Source: a virus
Virus record (IMG/VR): IMGVR_UViG_3300045612_000195
Location: 1 to 37,872 of that record
DNA length: 37,872 nt
Direction: 5' to 3' (one strand)
Below, one piece after another: positions 23,754-28,913 of the stretch. The position numbers were made by a program, and so were the translations under genes. The notes beneath the pieces were generated by a model that saw nothing but the letters and a program-made list of their open reading frames with translations, was not told the DNA's origin and did no database searches. The stretch's first letter is position 1, and each line of letters begins with the position of its first letter.

Positions 23754-23909
23754 ATGAGTGAAGACAACAAAAACGTTATAGAACAACTACAAGAAAAAAT
23801 CGAAAAACTAGAATCTGACGTAGAAAATATTAAGTCAGTTCTTGAAATACAAGATGAAGATGAAGATGAAGATCTGAAAGATCAAGACGAGGACGATAAG
23901 GACAATTAA
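23754..23909 (+). CDS. Acidic coiled-coil protein, 51 aa (copy 2)
   Basis: ATG with AGGAG upstream. A helix (VIEQLQEKIEKLESDVENI) is followed by an acidic tail (DEDEDEDLKDQDEDDKDN). Equal length and matching domain order to the preceding ORF suggest tandem duplication. The coiled coil predicts homo- or hetero-oligomers of the two. Confidence 0.65.
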   Translation: MSEDNKNVIEQLQEKIEKLESDVENIKSVLEIQDEDEDEDLKDQDEDDKDN

Positions 23910-23912
23910 CCT

Positions 23913-23936
23913 ATTGCCTGCATTAATTTAGGCAAT
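23913..23936 (+). terminator. Hairpin after the acidic pair
   Basis: ATTGCCT/AGGCAAT, 7 bp, with a 10-base loop, four bases after the stop of copy 2. The following TATTG is only weakly T-rich, so it is a weak terminator candidate. Confidence 0.4.
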
Positions 23937-24007
23937 TATTGAACGCAGGGGTGTGGACAACGGATCACGGACTGTGATATAAATAACACACCTACCTTTC
24001 ATTAGTT

Positions 24008-24036
24008 ATGGTGGGCTGATTCATTCAGTCCACCAT
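24008..24036 (+). other. Strong hairpin, 12-bp stem
   Basis: ATGGTGGGCTGA pairs with TCAGTCCACCAT around a TTCAT loop, with one G-U pair. It is followed by CAAAAAAAT rather than T, so it is not a standard terminator on the + strand. Could be a processing or binding site. Confidence 0.45.
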
Positions 24037-24120
24037 CAAAAAAATCAATTAAATCACAAATTTCAGCCACATATATAGATACATTAGACCTTTTCATGTC
24101 TCTACATAAAAATAAACTTA

Positions 24121-24206
24121 AAAGTACACTGACAAGCTGAAAACATCAAATAAGATAGATATACCAATAGTTATTCTTTCAGCATACTACCCTGAAAGTA
24201 CACTGA
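24121..24206 (+). repeat. Direct repeat AAAGTACACTGA, two copies
   Basis: Exact 12-base copies at 24121-24132 and 24195-24206, 74 bases apart, in AT-rich noncoding DNA before the small terminase gene. Possible iteron-like or packaging-protein sites. Confidence 0.45.
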
Positions 24207-24316
24207 ACACTAAATTCAATAAATACAAATAAAATAACAATAATAATCAATATAGTTAACATATATGTACTATTATTCTACTGGACAAGAAAACTTTTCT
24301 TACCTTTACAGTGTTA

Positions 24317-24343
24317 TTTACATAGAAATATCTATATTATAAT
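24317..24343 (+). promoter_or_regulatory. Probable promoter of small terminase
   Basis: TTTACA (24317-24322), 15-bp spacer, TATAAT (24338-24343), nine bases before ATG 24353. The short spacer and the lack of room for an RBS suggest a leaderless or near-leaderless message. Confidence 0.4.
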
Positions 24344-24352
24344 TAAAAATTC

Positions 24353-24859
24353 ATGGAAACTTTAGTTCAAGAAGTTAAAGCAAATTTGAAAGGGGCTGAG
24401 CTTTTAACTGGTAAACAACGTGCATTTGCAGAATTTTATGTTGCTAATTACCCTGATTGTACAAAACAAGAAGCTGCCCGTCACGCAGGTTATGCCGAAA
24501 CAACCACTGGTAAATGGGGAAGTCTATTAACAAACCCAGATAAGTTTCCTCATGTTGTTGCGTATATTGAAAGATTGCGTGAGACAAAAACAAATACCTA
24601 TAAGGATTATTTAAGACATTTAAAAAGATTAGACTCACTTTCAAAAAAAGCCGAAGATAAAAACCAACTTGCTGCGGCTATTAATGCAGAATTTAGGCTT
24701 GGGCAAGCAGCAGGCTTTTACATTGATCGAAAAGAGATTAAAGTGCAAGACTTGTCAGCGATGACAAAAGATGAATTAATCAAAACAATCAATGAGCTTA
24801 AAGATGAGATATCGTTTGAAAAAGTCCTTGAAATCGAAGAAAACAAAAAATCTTCTTAA
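24353..24859 (+). CDS. terS: Terminase small subunit
   Basis: 168 aa matching the Terminase_2 pattern: LTGKQRAFAEFYVANY, then a helix-turn-helix CTKQEAARHAGYAE, LLTNPDKFPHVVAYI, and a long C-terminal coiled helix. It recognises phage DNA for packaging and hands it to the large subunit. The large subunit gene is about 4.5 kb downstream, unusually far. A terminator overlaps its stop, so it forms its own unit. Confidence 0.85.
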   Translation: METLVQEVKANLKGAELLTGKQRAFAEFYVANYPDCTKQEAARHAGYAETTTGKWGSLLTNPDKFPHVVAYIERLRETKTNTYKDYLRHLKRLDSLSKKAEDKNQLAAAINAEFRLGQAAGFYIDRKEIKVQDLSAMTKDELIKTINELKDEISFEKVLEIEENKKSS

Positions 24860-24870
24860 AGAAGATTTTT
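24846..24870 (+). terminator. Terminator of the small terminase gene
   Basis: AAAAATCTTC/GAAGATTTTT, 10-bp stem around TTAAA, ending in five T. The gene's stop codon is in the loop. The symmetry means it could work in both directions. Confidence 0.65.
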
Positions 24871-24939
24871 GGGTGCAGTTTAATAGAGTACATAACAAGC
24901 ACTTAAACATGTCTTTAGGTGCGGTGGAGATTAAAACTA

Positions 24940-25368
24940 ATGAAAAAAAAGATTAAAATTGGATTTGAAGATATTGCAATTAATTTAATTAATTTTGAGA
25001 CAAAAGACAAGAAGGATGATAATGTTTTAGGAGAATATGACAGTAGCAACGCTAAAATCGATATCCAAAAAGAACAGAATGCTAGATCAGAGGCCAATAC
25101 CCTCTTACACGAAATTATTCACGCTTGTGTCTATCAAGCGGGACTTAGCTCACAAGGAAATTTACTTTTTAAAGAAAAAAACGAGGAATTAATTGTTAAC
25201 GCTATTTCAAACAGTCTTTCACAAGTTTTTAGAGATAACAAATGGTTTTTACCCTATCTACAAACGCATTTAGTTTGCGGAAAATTTGATGCAAAAAGAA
25301 GAATCGAAGCTATACCAAAAAATAAAAAAAGCGTTGCCAAACGTACACTTTCAAAGAATCGAAACTAA
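24940..25368 (+). CDS. HEXXH metallopeptidase (ImmA/IrrE-like)
   Basis: 142 aa from ATG 24940. A GTG at 24919 would add seven residues, but GGAGA at about 24926 suits 24940 better. Zinc motif TLLHEIIHA (His57, Glu58, His61), with NEELIVNAIS placing a third acidic ligand near 82-83, as in ImmA/IrrE-type and similar small phage metallopeptidases. Such proteins can cleave repressors or modify host proteins; the substrate is unknown. The basic C-terminus runs 80 bp into the next gene. Confidence 0.7.
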   Translation: MKKKIKIGFEDIAINLINFETKDKKDDNVLGEYDSSNAKIDIQKEQNARSEANTLLHEIIHACVYQAGLSSQGNLLFKEKNEELIVNAISNSLSQVFRDNKWFLPYLQTHLVCGKFDAKRRIEAIPKNKKSVAKRTLSKNRN

Positions 25369-25720
25369 TGTTGGACTTGGCATTCCCGATGTCAATGGAT
25401 GTTATCGAGGAACTGAATTTTGGCTCGAGTTGAAGGTAAAAAAGAGAAAACAAACTTCATTAACTAAATATCAAAAAGCGTGGATTTTAAAACGCGGTAG
25501 TGCTGGTGGCAGAGTTTTTATCTTAAATTTCGACCTCAGGCTGAGGGCCGTAAAACTTTATGACTACAATTCTTGCTTGCACCCTGATCCGTTATTCACG
25601 CTTCCCGTTTCCCATTTCCCGCACCCCGTTTCATGGACCGCGGTTTTAAATAAGATAATCACCCATCAGGCATCTACTTCAGGGCACCAGGATGCAAGTT
25701 CAAAAACAAATAAAAAATAA
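25289..25720 (+). CDS. VRR-NUC-like PD-(D/E)XK nuclease
   Basis: 143 aa. Core GLGIPDVNGCYRGTEFWLELK gives Asp34, Glu47 and Lys49, with a preceding N-terminal helix (ESKLYQKIKKAL): the VRR-NUC or phage Holliday-junction-nuclease pattern. The last 40 residues look unlike a folded domain and are encoded by DNA carrying CCCGTTTCCC repeats, suggesting the repeat region extended the reading frame. It overlaps the metallopeptidase gene by 80 bp in a different frame. Confidence 0.7.
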   Translation: MQKEESKLYQKIKKALPNVHFQRIETNVGLGIPDVNGCYRGTEFWLELKVKKRKQTSLTKYQKAWILKRGSAGGRVFILNFDLRLRAVKLYDYNSCLHPDPLFTLPVSHFPHPVSWTAVLNKIITHQASTSGHQDASSKTNKK

Positions 25721-25723
25721 TTG

Positions 25724-25752
25724 TTGACATCACATCCCATGATGATTATATT
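25724..25752 (+). promoter_or_regulatory. Near-consensus promoter with ATCCCAT motif
   Basis: TTGACA (25724-25729), 17-bp spacer, TATATT (25747-25752). ATCCCAT at 25734-25740 is in the spacer, the same arrangement as in the leftward promoter at 19998. No gene follows; the expected transcript is the structured RNA at 25760. Confidence 0.65.
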
Positions 25753-25759
25753 TGTGGTC

Positions 25760-25820
25760 GGTAGCTCGACATCCTCTAAATAATTAGCTCCTGTTTAGTG
25801 TCCGTTGGGCTACCATTTTT
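25760..25820 (+). ncRNA. Candidate small RNA with 11-bp stem and T-run
   Basis: GGTAGCTCGAC (25760-25770) pairs with GTTGGGCTACC (25804-25814), 11 continuous pairs with two G-U. An inner stem CTAAA/TTTAG (25776-25780, 25794-25798) has a 13-base loop. ATTTTT follows the outer stem. With the promoter just upstream it forms a complete promoter-RNA-terminator unit of about 60 bases. It is not a tRNA. Layout resembles the 22369 hairpin (long stem, 31-33 base loop). Confidence 0.55.
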
Positions 25821-25829
25821 AAGCTCCCA

Positions 25830-25855
25830 TTCCCGTTTCTAGTTCCCGTCCCGTA
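25830..25855 (+). repeat. TCCCG repeat cluster 1
   Basis: ATTCCCGTTTCTAGTTCCCG followed by TCCCGTAG. Same pyrimidine-rich unit as the clusters at 26891, 26999, 27836 and 28320; always in the same orientation. Confidence 0.6.
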
Positions 25856-25983
25856 GCCAAGATCCACAAACATCGAATCACGGATCAGGATTCTACTTCA
25901 CCAGGGTAGCATGCTGCTCACCAAGGTCTGTGGTCGGTGCGTCACAATCTGTGGCGTAGTAGAAAAATATTTTAAAATTATAC

Positions 25984-26021
25984 TTGACATTAGGAATTAC
26001 TTATCTTATATGTATGGGACA
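25984..26021 (+). promoter_or_regulatory. Promoter with operator half-site and ATGGGACA
   Basis: TTGACA (25984-25989), 17-bp spacer, TATATG (26007-26012). TATCTTAT (26002-26009) is the left half of the palindrome found at three later promoters; the right half is replaced by ATGGGACA (26014-26021). Drives the unit starting at 26054. Confidence 0.6.
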
Positions 26022-26053
26022 GTTTGCTTTAACAATTAACAAAAGGAGCCACG

Positions 26054-26356
26054 ATGCAGAAGCCGAAAGAAAATATGATTTATACGTGCAAAGAGCACGG
26101 TAAAGAAACTTACTTCAAAATAAAAAAACAAGAACTATTAAAGGACTTTAAAAATTTTGTTTACGTATGGTTTACTGAAGGTAATGTAAACGAAAAGATG
26201 TGGGTGCAGATAAGATCAGGAACTCAGCGCCGTGGTTTTGGGACTGTGGCCAACGAAGCTCGTCATCTTAAAAAATGGAAACTTCATGATACTTTGTTTT
26301 ATGAAACTGGTAGAGATAGAGTTACAAGGCCTAATCAAATTAAATTAAAATATTAA
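26054..26356 (+). CDS. Hypothetical protein, DUF2314-like, 100 aa
   Basis: RBS AAGGAG at 26043-26048. The central part, EKMWVQIRSGTQRRGFGTVA followed by NEARHLKKWKLHDTLFY, fits the DUF2314 pattern (E..WV.......G.....NE...L..L..GD...F). Function unknown. The C-terminal RDRVTRPN tail is shared, at DNA level, with the small membrane ORF at 26781. Confidence 0.55.
   Translation: MQKPKENMIYTCKEHGKETYFKIKKQELLKDFKNFVYVWFTEGNVNEKMWVQIRSGTQRRGFGTVANEARHLKKWKLHDTLFYETGRDRVTRPNQIKLKY
26311..26335 (+). repeat. 25-bp direct repeat, copy A
   Basis: Exact 25-base match to 26846-26870 (begins TAGAGATAGAGTTACAAGGC). It encodes RDRVTRPN at the end of the 100-aa protein. Similarity continues weakly on both sides. 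Confidence 0.85.
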
Positions 26357-26357
26357 A

Positions 26358-26537
26358 ATGAAAAATAAAAATAAACTTTTTGTATACGATATACCTGCAA
26401 CTATGCAATATAAGATCTATGCAAAAAATGAAAGAATGGCTAAAAAAATTTTAATAGAACAAGCGGGCTATGAAATATCAGGAGAGCCAATTTTTCTTGA
26501 AGACGATTTTAGAAAAGCTGAACCAATTAGGTTTTAA
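26358..26537 (+). CDS. Small hypothetical protein, 59 aa
   Basis: Starts one base after the previous stop. YKIYAKNERMAKKILIEQAG is a strand-helix pattern and GEPIFLEDDFRKAEPIRF a closing strand-helix; small phage proteins of this type are common and unnamed. Same frame register and spacing as an operon gene. Confidence 0.55.
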   Translation: MKNKNKLFVYDIPATMQYKIYAKNERMAKKILIEQAGYEISGEPIFLEDDFRKAEPIRF

Positions 26538-26539
26538 TT

Positions 26540-26779
26540 ATGAGAAAGAAAAAATTACCGAAGTGGGGTTGGGTTGATGATGATCACATCTCCATTTTGT
26601 GGAATGTCGAAGACGTTAAGGAACAAGCCCAAAACATAAATATCAGACTAAACAAGGAGGAATGCCGTCAAGTTCTTGATTTGTGTTTGAAGTATCATGA
26701 TGCAAATGTTGGCATCTCGTGGGAAATTCTGGATACACACATCTTAGATTTGTTTGGTCATCGGAAAAAGGTAGCGTAA
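26540..26779 (+). CDS. Conserved phage hypothetical protein, 79 aa
   Basis: Helical, with LNKEECRQVLDLCLKYHDAN and VGISWEILDTHI. The pattern 'ec..vl.l....hDanvGIsWd.i' recurs in many phage small proteins without a known role. Two bases separate it from the upstream stop. A 14-base piece of its 3' end recurs at 27076. Confidence 0.6.
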   Translation: MRKKKLPKWGWVDDDHISILWNVEDVKEQAQNINIRLNKEECRQVLDLCLKYHDANVGISWEILDTHILDLFGHRKKVA

Positions 26780-26780
26780 C

Positions 26781-26879
26781 ATGTGGACATTAATAATAGT
26801 TCCTGCACTCATTGCGATTCTTTATCCTGAGTTTGCAGGAACTATTAGAGATAGAGTTACAAGGCCTAATTTAAAATAG
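26781..26879 (+). CDS. Tiny membrane peptide with internal hairpin, 32 aa
   Basis: MWTLIIVPALIAILYPEFAG forms one membrane span, followed by the RDRVTRPN tail copied from the 100-aa gene. The coding DNA holds a perfect 14-bp inverted repeat, TAATAGTTCCTGCA / TGCAGGAACTATTA (26794-26807, 26834-26847). Either the peptide or the hairpin may be the functional unit. No RBS is obvious; coupling to the upstream stop (one base away) is likely. Confidence 0.45.
   Translation: MWTLIIVPALIAILYPEFAGTIRDRVTRPNLK
26846..26870 (+). repeat. 25-bp direct repeat, copy B
   Basis: Second exact copy of 26311-26335, in the membrane-peptide ORF, read in the same frame to give RDRVTRPN. Indicates a segmental duplication of a gene end. 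Confidence 0.85.
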
Positions 26880-26890
26880 ACAAAAGCTGA

Positions 26891-27029
26891 TCCCGTTCCC
26901 GCATCATGTTTTGGTTGTTACTATTATTACTTGCCCTGCTGCTGTTCACAGTACCAGGGCAGGTAGCTCTGCTGCTTCTGTTGATTTTGTTGATGTAGTC
27001 CCGTTCCCGCATCCCACGTCCCGTTCCCG
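26891..27029 (+). repeat. TCCCGTTCCCG repeat cluster 2, three copies flanking an ORF
   Basis: TCCCGTTCCCGCATC is exact at 26891-26905 and 26999-27013, directly flanking the 26906-26998 ORF. TCCCGTTCCCG recurs at 27019-27029. The flanking arrangement resembles an inserted cassette. Confidence 0.75.
26906..26998 (+). CDS. Tiny hydrophobic peptide MFW-1, 30 aa
   Basis: Almost wholly hydrophobic (MFWLLLLLLALLLFTVPGQV, then Leu-rich). Aligns with the ORF at 28224 (MFW, LLFT, GQ, LILL), so the two are paralogues. The coding DNA contains a 12-bp stem, TTACTTGCCCTG / CAGGGCAGGTAG (26927-26938, 26955-26966), with two G-U pairs. Flanked by exact 15-bp repeats. No good RBS. Confidence 0.45.
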   Translation: MFWLLLLLLALLLFTVPGQVALLLLLILLM

Positions 27030-27209
27030 TAGTCTTGATTAATCAAAGAGAAGTTCACCATCCTGAAGGTAGCTGCATCGGAAAAAGGTGCGGAAATTCC
27101 TGCATTGAGAGGACTAATATGATTTATTTTAAATACAACTAAAAAGTTAATTGACTTTAAAAGTATCTCATATATATAAGATAATAAATAAACAACATAA
27201 GGAGCAACC
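27000..27209 (+). other. Noncoding stretch with gene-end relics
   Basis: No ORF supported. Contains the palindrome TTGATTAATCAA (27035-27046) and CATCGGAAAAAGGT (27076-27089), an exact copy of the 3' end of the 79-aa gene (26759-26772). The following TTCCTGCATTGAG resembles the start of the adjacent membrane ORF. This looks like a decayed duplicate of that junction. Confidence 0.5.
27151..27183 (+). promoter_or_regulatory. Promoter with palindromic operator
   Basis: TTGACT (27151-27156), 16-bp spacer, TATATA (27173-27178). The palindrome TATCTCAT-ATAT-ATAAGATA (27164-27183) covers the -10; one base of the left arm differs from the two perfect copies downstream. Confidence 0.6.
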
Positions 27210-27803
27210 ATGGGTATGGACGTGTACGGATTAAATCCGAAAATTAAAGAAGGTTCTGTGAAACCTAAAATAGACTGGAACACAGCAACCGAAAAAGAAA
27301 AAGACGATTACTTCAAGCAGATGGACAAGTTTGAAGAAGAGAACAAAGGTTATTACTTTCGCAATAATGTTTGGTGGTGGAGACCTCTTGCGAATTATAT
27401 AATCGAGTTCACTGGTTGTGTGGAAGAAGAACATGTAGACTACTGGCACGAGAATAGTGGTTTTAAGGTAAATGAAACTGTTGCAAGAGAAATTGCTAAA
27501 CAGTTAAAACATTTAATTAAGGTCGGACATACAAAAATGTATGCCGAACAACACATGGCAGATTATAAGAAAGCAGAGGCACACAACAAAAAAGTTGAAG
27601 AAGAGGCGCAAAAGTTCCATCAAGAAATGGTAAAAAAGCATGGAATGGGTATTGCTCCGCGTGATTATCCTAAAGAAGATTACGAAAAATGGAACGTAAT
27701 ACAAAATAAAAAAGACTGGACTGGCGATTATCCGTTTAATATAAAAAACGTTCAAGAGTTCGCAGAGTTTGCCGAAGAGTCAGGCGGTTTTAAAATTTGC
27801 TAA
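27210..27803 (+). CDS. Conserved phage hypothetical protein, 197 aa
   Basis: RBS AAGGAG at 27199-27204. Starts MGMDVYGLNP and continues with YYFRNNVWWWRPLANYI, a widespread signature of an uncharacterised phage and bacterial family. A long charged helix follows (KKAEAHNKKVEEEAQKFHQE), then a C-terminal segment (NVQEFAEFAEESGGF). The family has no known activity. Single-gene unit with its own promoter, operator and downstream hairpin. Confidence 0.7.
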   Translation: MGMDVYGLNPKIKEGSVKPKIDWNTATEKEKDDYFKQMDKFEEENKGYYFRNNVWWWRPLANYIIEFTGCVEEEHVDYWHENSGFKVNETVAREIAKQLKHLIKVGHTKMYAEQHMADYKKAEAHNKKVEEEAQKFHQEMVKKHGMGIAPRDYPKEDYEKWNVIQNKKDWTGDYPFNIKNVQEFAEFAEESGGFKIC

Positions 27804-27814
27804 ATTAAAAGTTC

Positions 27815-27836
27815 ACGGGCGACCACGGTCGCCCGT
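27815..27836 (+). terminator. GC-rich hairpin, 9-bp perfect stem
   Basis: ACGGGCGAC / GTCGCCCGT with a CACG loop, 11 bases after the stop of the 197-aa gene. Very GC-rich for this genome. No T-run follows; instead the TCCCG repeats begin at once. Terminator or RNA-stability element. Confidence 0.55.
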
Positions 27837-27855
27837 CCCGTTCCCGTTCCGTGAT
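27836..27855 (+). repeat. TCCCG repeat cluster 3
   Basis: TCCCGTTCCCGTTCCGTGAT; the last 16 bases are identical to 28341-28356 in cluster 4. Confidence 0.75.
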
Positions 27856-27866
27856 GCGTGACTTGT

Positions 27867-27923
27867 TTGCAGATGTTAATAATAATACCATCCAGCGCAT
27901 CCTGGATCTCCCTGCAATTTTTT
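27867..27923 (+). terminator. Two-tier hairpin with T-run
   Basis: Outer stem TTGCAG / CTGCAA (27867-27872, 27912-27917), inner stem ATCCAG / CTGGAT (27890-27895, 27902-27907), then six T. A composite terminator just before the next promoter. Confidence 0.5.
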
Positions 27924-27929
27924 CTATTT

Positions 27930-27972
27930 TTGACTTGACTTCAGTAATAAGCTATCTTATGTATATAAGATA
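27930..27972 (+). promoter_or_regulatory. Promoter with perfect palindromic operator
   Basis: Two overlapping TTGACT boxes (27930-27935 and 27935-27940). The second lies 17 bp from TATGTA (27958-27963). The perfect palindrome TATCTTATGTATATAAGATA occupies 27953-27972. RBS AAGGAG at 27981-27986 serves the gene at 27991. Confidence 0.65.
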
Positions 27973-27990
27973 ACAAACAAAAGGAGCACT

Positions 27991-28224
27991 ATGATAAAAG
28001 CAATAGAGTTAAAAAAAGGTGATAAAGTAAAAACAAATCAGTTAGGTCTTGAAACTTCCGGCGTTCTTTTGGAGTCACCGAAACAAGGTCGCGGTCTTAA
28101 ACAGACAATCTTAGTTGACTGTAAAGGGTCAGAGGTTGGTTTGTTCGATGAGGCCGGATCAGTTTACATCAATCAAGTTAAAAAAGTTTTAAGGAATGAT
28201 ACTTGGATTGAAGTAGTGGTTTAA
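27991..28224 (+). CDS. Small beta-rich phage protein, 77 aa
   Basis: ELKKGDKVKTNQLG, then GVLLESPKQGRG, and GSEVGLFDEAGSVYINQVKKV suggest an SH3-like barrel; the GSEVGLFDE phrase is shared by uncharacterised proteins of many phages. No known activity. Strong RBS. Its stop TAA overlaps the ATG of the MFW-2 peptide (TAATG), implying coupled translation. Confidence 0.6.
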   Translation: MIKAIELKKGDKVKTNQLGLETSGVLLESPKQGRGLKQTILVDCKGSEVGLFDEAGSVYINQVKKVLRNDTWIEVVV

Positions 28225-28319
28225 TGTTTTGGATTTCAATCCTTGCAGTGATTGGCCTGTTGTTTACCACAGCAGGCCAATTGCTTTTACTTTTATTTTT
28301 AATTTTACTTCTTCTCTAA
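28224..28319 (+). CDS. Tiny hydrophobic peptide MFW-2, 31 aa
   Basis: MFWISILAVIGLLFTTAGQL then Leu/Phe-rich to the end. Paralogue of the ORF at 26906. Coupled to the 77-aa gene by TAATG overlap. The coding DNA holds a 13-bp stem, AGTGATTGGCCTG / CAGGCCAATTGCT (28247-28259, 28273-28285), with two G-U pairs. The stem base pairs differ from MFW-1 but the position in the ORF is similar. Confidence 0.5.
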   Translation: MFWISILAVIGLLFTTAGQLLLLLFLILLLL

Positions 28320-28356
28320 TCCCGTCCCGTTTCCCATCCTGTTCCCGTTCCGTGAT
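28320..28356 (+). repeat. TCCCG repeat cluster 4
   Basis: TCCCGTCCCGTTTCCCATCC, then GTTCCCGTTCCGTGAT (28341-28356). It starts directly after the MFW-2 stop, as cluster 2 does after MFW-1. Confidence 0.75.
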
Positions 28357-28526
28357 TAATTTATTAAAGCAGCGGATGGGATGCAGCTGACAACGGTGGA
28401 ACTGGTGGAGTTGGTTGCAGGGTAGTGTTTTGGTTTTAAACATTAGATTTTTAAATTTGATATGAATGTTGCAAAGAAGCAACAGTAAAAAAATAATTGT
28501 ACATAATTAAAAATATTTCTTGTTTT

Positions 28527-28552
28527 AATTATCTTATGTATATAAGATAATT
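28527..28552 (+). promoter_or_regulatory. Extended perfect palindromic operator
   Basis: Arms AATTATCTTAT and ATAAGATAATT are perfect over 11 bp around GTAT; the inner 20 bases equal those at 27953-27972. No good -35 is visible upstream. Precedes the gene pair at 28584. Confidence 0.65.
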
Positions 28553-28583
28553 ATTGTCATTAATAACTAATGAAAGGGAAACA

Positions 28584-28913
28584 ATGACAAAACAAAAAAC
28601 AAAAATAGAATTATCAACTAAAAATAAACAGTTGATAGTTCGCGCGTGTGATTTGTTAGAAAAAAAAGCGGAGTTAAATTCTGACTGGAATAGAATTATC
28701 AAGCCAGAATTAGTTCAACTTTTTGATTTGTTAAAAACAAATAATCTAACGATACAAAAAGATAAATTTATTTATTCGATTAACAAAGATGTTAAAGAGA
28801 TAAATATTTTTTCTCAAGAGGACTTTAAAAAAGACAATATGGAATTGTTTAAAAAGTTCTCGACAAAGTCTATTCGAACCTCATATACTCATGACATTAA
28901 GGAGTTAATATGA
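28584..28913 (+). CDS. Hypothetical protein, 109 aa
   Basis: ATG 28584 follows AAAGGGAA; an in-frame TTG at 28554 is less likely. Helical, Lys/Asn-rich (IVRACDLLEKKAELNSDWNR). Not recognised. The stop overlaps the next start by ATGA. Confidence 0.55.
   Translation: MTKQKTKIELSTKNKQLIVRACDLLEKKAELNSDWNRIIKPELVQLFDLLKTNNLTIQKDKFIYSINKDVKEINIFSQEDFKKDNMELFKKFSTKSIRTSYTHDIKELI

Larger units (their letters stand above)
23910..24352 (+). other. 443-bp noncoding region before small terminase
   Basis: No convincing ORF. It contains two hairpins, a pair of direct repeats and a promoter, listed separately. The right half is very AT-rich. Its place directly before the small terminase gene makes it one candidate for a packaging or origin region. 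Confidence 0.5.
25721..26053 (+). other. 333-bp noncoding region with promoters and a small RNA candidate
   Basis: No ORF. In order: a near-consensus promoter, a hairpin RNA with T-run, TCCCG repeats, a region with TGTGGTCGGT recurring from 25753-25762, and a second promoter with an operator half-site. G+C is clearly higher at 25750-25960 than in the genes around it. Confidence 0.6.

Noticed and set aside
23529-23786. Serine-rich minus-strand ORF
   Set aside because: It is the complement of the acidic 51-aa genes; the Ser runs come from GA-rich codons.
24910-24957. Short ORF MSLGAVEIKTNEKKD before the metallopeptidase gene
   Set aside because: Only 15 codons. An upstream extension in the same frame is open but has no start with RBS; not supported as a gene.
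25760-25820. tRNA gene
   Set aside because: The single long stem with 33-base loop has no anticodon arm, T-loop sequence or cloverleaf spacing.
25594-28356. TCCCG repeats as a CRISPR array
   Set aside because: Units are short, irregularly spaced and separated by genes; there are no uniform spacers and no cas genes.
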